Assembly (NCBI RefSeq): GCF_043555935.1
Contig: NZ_JBIGIB010000003.1
Location: 558,001-622,000 of the forward strand
Length of the DNA: 64,000 bases
Source of the DNA: Pelomonas baiyunensis
GTDB lineage: Bacteria > Pseudomonadota > Gammaproteobacteria > Burkholderiales > Burkholderiaceae_C
Reading direction: 5' to 3'
Shown here: piece by piece, positions 61,316 to 64,000 of the stretch
Numbering within the stretch: the first letter of the stretch is position 1
Layout of the letters: every line of letters begins with the position of its first letter
Notes under the pieces: generated by a model
The model's input: only the letters and a program-made list of their open reading frames with translations
What the model was told of the DNA's origin: nothing
Database searches by the model: none
Position numbers and translations under genes: made by a program

Positions 61316-62923
61316 TCAGGGCAGCGTGTAGCTGAAGACGGGTTTGCCGCTGAGCTGGGTGGCCGTTTCGTCCTTCGGCAGGAAGGTGCGCACGTACTCC
61401 ACCTTCACGCCCGTGGGCGTCACGTTCACCCGCGTGTAGCCGCTGTTGGGGAACTTGTCGCCGCTCAGGTAGGCGTCGCCGTTCCAGAGCGTGTAGTTCG
61501 GGTCGGCGGGCTCGGAGACGGTCTGGTAGGTCACGCCGTCGAGCTGCTGGCGCACCCAGATGTGGTCGTGCCCCTGGAAGAAGATGCTCACGCCGGTGCG
61601 GGCCATCAGCTGGTGCAGCGGCTCGGTCCAGCTGGGGCGCTGGGTGGGGAAGTCGAAGCTGCCGTTGGCGCTCTGCCCGCCCCATTCCCACAGCTTGGCC
61701 AGCTCCACGCCGCCGCGCCCGGTGCCCATCACATGGTGGGCGAACACGAACTTGTACTTGGCGCGGCTGCCCTCCAGCGTGGCCTTGAGCCAGCGGTACT
61801 GCGCGTCGCCATGCGTCACTTGCCACATCTCGCTGCGCTTGGCGCCGTTGCCGAACACGTTGTCCACCGCCACCGGCGAATGCCAGTAGGGGTCGATCAC
61901 CACGAACAGCGCGTCGCCCCAGGTCCAGGCGTAGTAGTTGCGCAGCAGCCCGATGTGATTCACCGGCGTGGTGTTGCCGCTGTAGAAGGCGTCGGGTGCG
62001 GGCTGCGCGTAGTGCGCGTTGCGCGCCGTTTGCGCCCACACCGCCACGTTGTTGGGCGTGCCGTCCAGCAGGTAGCCGGCCGCCTGCTCGTGGTTGCCGT
62101 TGACGAGGTAGATCGGCGCCTGGCGCCCCAGCAGGCCGAGGTAGGGGCGCTGCAGCGTGTAGCGGCCCGTCACCTGCGCGGCGTTGATGGTGGCCGGGTC
62201 CAGCGTGTCCACGCTGAAGTCGTCGCCCAGCATCACGTAGAAGTCCGGCCGGTCGGCCGCCACGGTCAGCAGGGTGCGGGTGTAGAGGTCGGGGTCGAAC
62301 TGCGTCTTGAGCCGCTCGGGGTGCGAGTCGCCCTGCACCGCAAAGCTGAAGCTGCTGCCCGCCGGCCGCGCGGTTTGAAAGCTGTACTCCGTGCCCGGCT
62401 CGCCGCTGGCCGCGCCCGTGGGCTGAAAGTAAAGCCGGTAGAAGTGGCGCGTGTTCGCCGCCAGGCCGTCCAGCAGCACATCCACCGGCTCACCCGCCAC
62501 CAGGGCCACGGGCGCCGTCTTGCGGTCCAGTTGGCCCGACACCGTTCCGTAGGCCACCCACACCTGGCCGGCCTGATCGGGCGAGAACACGTTGGCGTGA
62601 ATGCTGGTGGCGCTGGGGCTGCCCAGCACCACGTTGCCGGTGAAGCTGCTGGTGCCGGGCGCCGGTGCGGGTGTCGGTGCGGGCGTGGGGGCAGGTGCAG
62701 GTGCAGGAGATGGCGCCGGCGCAGGCACCGGGGCTGGGGCGGGCGCCGGTGTGGGCGCAGGGGTTGGCGTGGGTGCGGGCGTGGGTGCGGGCGTGGGGGC
62801 CGAGCTGCCACCGCCGCAGGCGCTCACCGCCAGGGCGCAGGCCAGCACCCAGGCCCCCGCCGCCCAGGGCCTGGGGCAGCCTTCCGGCAACGTGGGGGCA
62901 AGCGGCAGCGGCGTCTTCATCAT
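61316..62923 (-). CDS. Lipoprotein metallophosphoesterase, subtype A (copy 4) with (PTPA)n linker
   Basis: 535 residues. Lipobox ALAVSAC with Gly at +2, a Pro/Ala/Thr linker of about 55 residues, an Fn3-like domain (SATSIHANVFSPDQAGQVWVAYG) and the phosphoesterase domain: QGDSHPERLK, VMLGDDFSVDTLD, VNGNHEQAAG, FVFAHHVMGTGRGG, FFQGHDHIWVRQ. Pairs with copy 1 by these motifs. First gene of the operon; candidate -10 TAGCAT (62932-62937, minus) ends 8 nt before the ATG. The ATG at 62923 or 62920 (MMKTP) is used; 62965 would extend past the promoter. Confidence 0.88.
   Translation of the reverse strand: MMKTPLPLAPTLPEGCPRPWAAGAWVLACALAVSACGGGSSAPTPAPTPAPTPTPAPTPAPAPAPVPAPAPSPAPAPAPTPAPTPAPAPGTSSFTGNVVLGSPSATSIHANVFSPDQAGQVWVAYGTVSGQLDRKTAPVALVAGEPVDVLLDGLAANTRHFYRLYFQPTGAASGEPGTEYSFQTARPAGSSFSFAVQGDSHPERLKTQFDPDLYTRTLLTVAADRPDFYVMLGDDFSVDTLDPATINAAQVTGRYTLQRPYLGLLGRQAPIYLVNGNHEQAAGYLLDGTPNNVAVWAQTARNAHYAQPAPDAFYSGNTTPVNHIGLLRNYYAWTWGDALFVVIDPYWHSPVAVDNVFGNGAKRSEMWQVTHGDAQYRWLKATLEGSRAKYKFVFAHHVMGTGRGGVELAKLWEWGGQSANGSFDFPTQRPSWTEPLHQLMARTGVSIFFQGHDHIWVRQQLDGVTYQTVSEPADPNYTLWNGDAYLSGDKFPNSGYTRVNVTPTGVKVEYVRTFLPKDETATQLSGKPVFSYTLP
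62660..62806 (-). repeat. Low-complexity (PTPA)n coding repeat of copy 4
   Basis: Same type of Pro-Thr-Pro-Ala periodic DNA as in copy 3, independently positioned after the lipobox. Confidence 0.8.
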
Positions 62924-63065
62924 GGCCGCGGATGCTAGGAACCGCCGCCCCGCGCTGAATGACAAATTCGTCAGCCGCCGCCGGGCGTTTCTGACAGCAC
63001 GGTCATGCAGCCGCGGCGCAGGTGGGTTGAAGTTCAGGCTCCATCCACGAACTTGGCGTCACCCC

Positions 63066-63326
63066 ATGTCACTTCGCCTCGCCTCCTCGCTGATCCTGGC
63101 CGTGAGCGCCGCCACCCTGCCTGCGCTGGCTGGCACCCACGCCGCTGCCAAAGCCGGCGTGCAGCAAGACAAGCAAAAACTCGCCATCGACAAAGCCCAG
63201 CTCAAGGCCGACAAAGCCGCCGGCAACAAAACCGCCGTCGCGGCCGACAAGGCGGCGATCCAGGCCGACAAGCAGCAGCTCGACACCGACCGGGCGGCGG
63301 GGAAGGGCCAGACGGCGGGGCATTGA
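63066..63326 (+). CDS. Small exported Lys/Ala/Asp-rich helical protein
   Basis: 86 residues, not recognised. Signal peptide MSLRLASSLILAVSAATLPALAG, then about 60 residues with a repeating pattern of Asp-Lys-x-Ala/Gln (KQKLAIDKAQLKADKAAG, DKAAIQADKQQLDTDRAAG): a highly charged single helix or coiled coil in the periplasm. Similar proteins are annotated in Burkholderiales without function. Divergent from the phosphoesterase operon. Confidence 0.75.
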   Translation: MSLRLASSLILAVSAATLPALAGTHAAAKAGVQQDKQKLAIDKAQLKADKAAGNKTAVAADKAAIQADKQQLDTDRAAGKGQTAGH

Positions 63327-63649
63327 GCCCGGTGGCCGCAGCCAACGACGGCACGCTTGGCTTCGCCGTCGCTTTCACCCGACTCGGTGAGCGAGCCAGC
63401 CAGGCCGGCCCCGCACGCCACAAGGCCCGTAGGTTGGCGGTGAGCGCAGTGAACCCCAACGAAGCCCGCGACCCGTCGGGCCACGCCTGTCTCGCCTTAA
63501 AGACCCGGGTTGGGGTTCGTGAATTCACCCCAACCTACCGGGCTGAGCGGTCGGCAAGGCAATTGAACTGAACGACGGCAGCGCCGCGAGAGCGGACAAT
63601 CCCGCGCTGACGTCTAGCTCTTTTGCCTCAGCACTGTTTCGTCGCCCCC
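63327..63649. other. Gene-free region carrying an inverted-repeat element
   Basis: No credible gene. Apart from the inverted repeat at 63429-63538, it holds a less GC-rich stretch before the last gene. Confidence 0.75.
63429..63538. repeat. Inverted repeat (REP/MITE-like) with GTAGGTTGG arms
   Basis: Left arm 63429-63460 begins GTAGGTTGG and ends GAACCCCAAC; right arm 63509-63538 is its complement (GTTGGGGTTC ... CCAACCTAC) with a few differences. About 48 bp lie between. Elements with GTAGGTTGGGGT ends are dispersed in many proteobacterial genomes. Confidence 0.8.
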
Positions 63650-64000
63650 ATGCACAAGCTGATTAGTTCGCTCGTCCTAGTGGCGCTCACAGGTGCGTGC
63701 CGCGCCGACACCTTCGAGCCAGCCTTGCGATTGGCTCTGCCTGACAAGGTCGCGGGCATGTCCCTTGTCCTCTCGACTCGATCAGTGCAAACGGAAAGAG
63801 GTGCCAACTACGGTTGGCTTAGTGACGACTCGGAGCACACGTCTGGTTTCGTCACGGTAAACGTCCGTGGCGCCGAGCCCATCCCGGACGGCATCGAATC
63901 GCCTGCGATCAGGGGCGAGTTCGGCGAACGCATTGCCAAGATCGAACGTAAGCTGCCAAACGGCCGCGGGCCTGATCTCATCGGGCCGAGCGATCCGAGG
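63650..64000 (+). CDS. Exported protein, truncated by the right edge
   Basis: 117 residues visible, open to the end of the window. MHKLISSLVLVALTGACRA is a signal peptide, with a possible but weak lipobox (TGAC). The mature part (FEPALRLALPDKVAGMSLVLSTRSVQTERG) has no motif I recognise. Codon use is visibly less GC-rich at third positions than in the genes to its left, which could indicate transfer. Confidence 0.65.
   Translation, partial: MHKLISSLVLVALTGACRADTFEPALRLALPDKVAGMSLVLSTRSVQTERGANYGWLSDDSEHTSGFVTVNVRGAEPIPDGIESPAIRGEFGERIAKIERKLPNGRGPDLIGPSDPR

Noticed and set aside
61046..62806. CRISPR-like periodic repeats
   Set aside because: Periods are 6-12 bp coding Pro-Thr-Pro-Ala in frame within two genes; there are no spacers and no cas genes.
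62923..62965. Upstream start at 62965 for phosphoesterase copy 4, and other extended starts (2052, 5738, 10375, 38260, 62039)
   Set aside because: The extensions add low-information residues before a signal peptide or known N-terminus and run over promoter-like or intergenic sequence.
63059..63484. 141-residue minus-strand frame over the small Lys/Ala-rich gene
   Set aside because: It reads through the inverted-repeat element and the antisense of a gene with a clear signal peptide; no domain seen.

Overview
The window is a high-GC, densely coded chromosomal segment of a betaproteobacterium, most likely order Burkholderiales (Comamonadaceae or Sphaerotilaceae type). The evidence is the intact atpIBEFHAGDC operon followed closely by hemE and priA, a fused LivM-LivG transporter, an OFA-family MFS carrier next to an FdhF/YdeP oxidoreductase, a TctDE-type two-component system, and a PEP-CTERM protein. 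No integrase, transposase, tRNA, rRNA or CRISPR array is visible. Species cannot be named from this sequence.

Layout. 1-2 kb: end of an RND efflux operon (membrane fusion protein plus the start of the inner-membrane pump). 2.1-10.1 kb: cca, fghA, an HDOD protein, uup with a small membrane protein, a receiver-domain protein and a MocR regulator. 10.1-13.3 kb: an EamA exporter divergent from the MocR gene, then DUF2917, an Asp/Glu racemase and an aminotransferase. 13.4-18.3 kb: branched-chain amino acid ABC system (SBP, LivH, LivM-LivG fusion, LivF) with a strong terminator after the SBP gene. 18.3-21.9 kb: acetyltransferases, PhzF-like isomerase, AlaX editing protein and an SMP-30 hydrolase. 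22-29.3 kb: complete F1Fo ATP synthase operon. 29.4-33.7 kb: hexose-6-phosphate mutarotase, hemE and priA, with a DnaA-box element before priA. 33.7-42 kb, minus strand: a TonB-C-like secreted protein, a PEP-CTERM protein and a look-alike neighbour, a Rep helicase, a giant O-antigen-ligase-like membrane protein and a degenerate protein kinase. 42.3-47.2 kb: OFA carrier, FdhF oxidoreductase, a small protein and a Crp/Fnr regulator. 47.3-51.7 kb: class II aldolase, BASS transporter, GST, a membrane protein and a Do-type periplasmic protease. 51.9-56.7 kb: NitT/TauT-type ABC transporter divergent from a TctDE-like two-component system. 56.7-62.9 kb: four tandem secreted calcineurin-type phosphoesterases. 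63-64 kb: a small Lys/Ala-rich exported protein, an inverted-repeat element and a truncated exported protein.

What stands out beyond gene content: (i) four phosphoesterase paralogues of two subtypes arranged A-B-B-A in one operon; (ii) four 6-bp repeats at exact 11-bp spacing upstream of the Do protease, a typical response-regulator operator; (iii) a perfect DnaA box nested in an inverted repeat before priA; (iv) paired direct repeats plus a palindrome between the MocR gene and the EamA exporter; (v) a recurring pattern of a -10 hexamer 6-9 nt before the start codon (hemE, uup, SMP-30 and others), suggesting leaderless mRNAs; (vi) a protein kinase fold that has lost its catalytic motifs. All motif calls were made by eye; no homology search, composition calculation or folding program was run.
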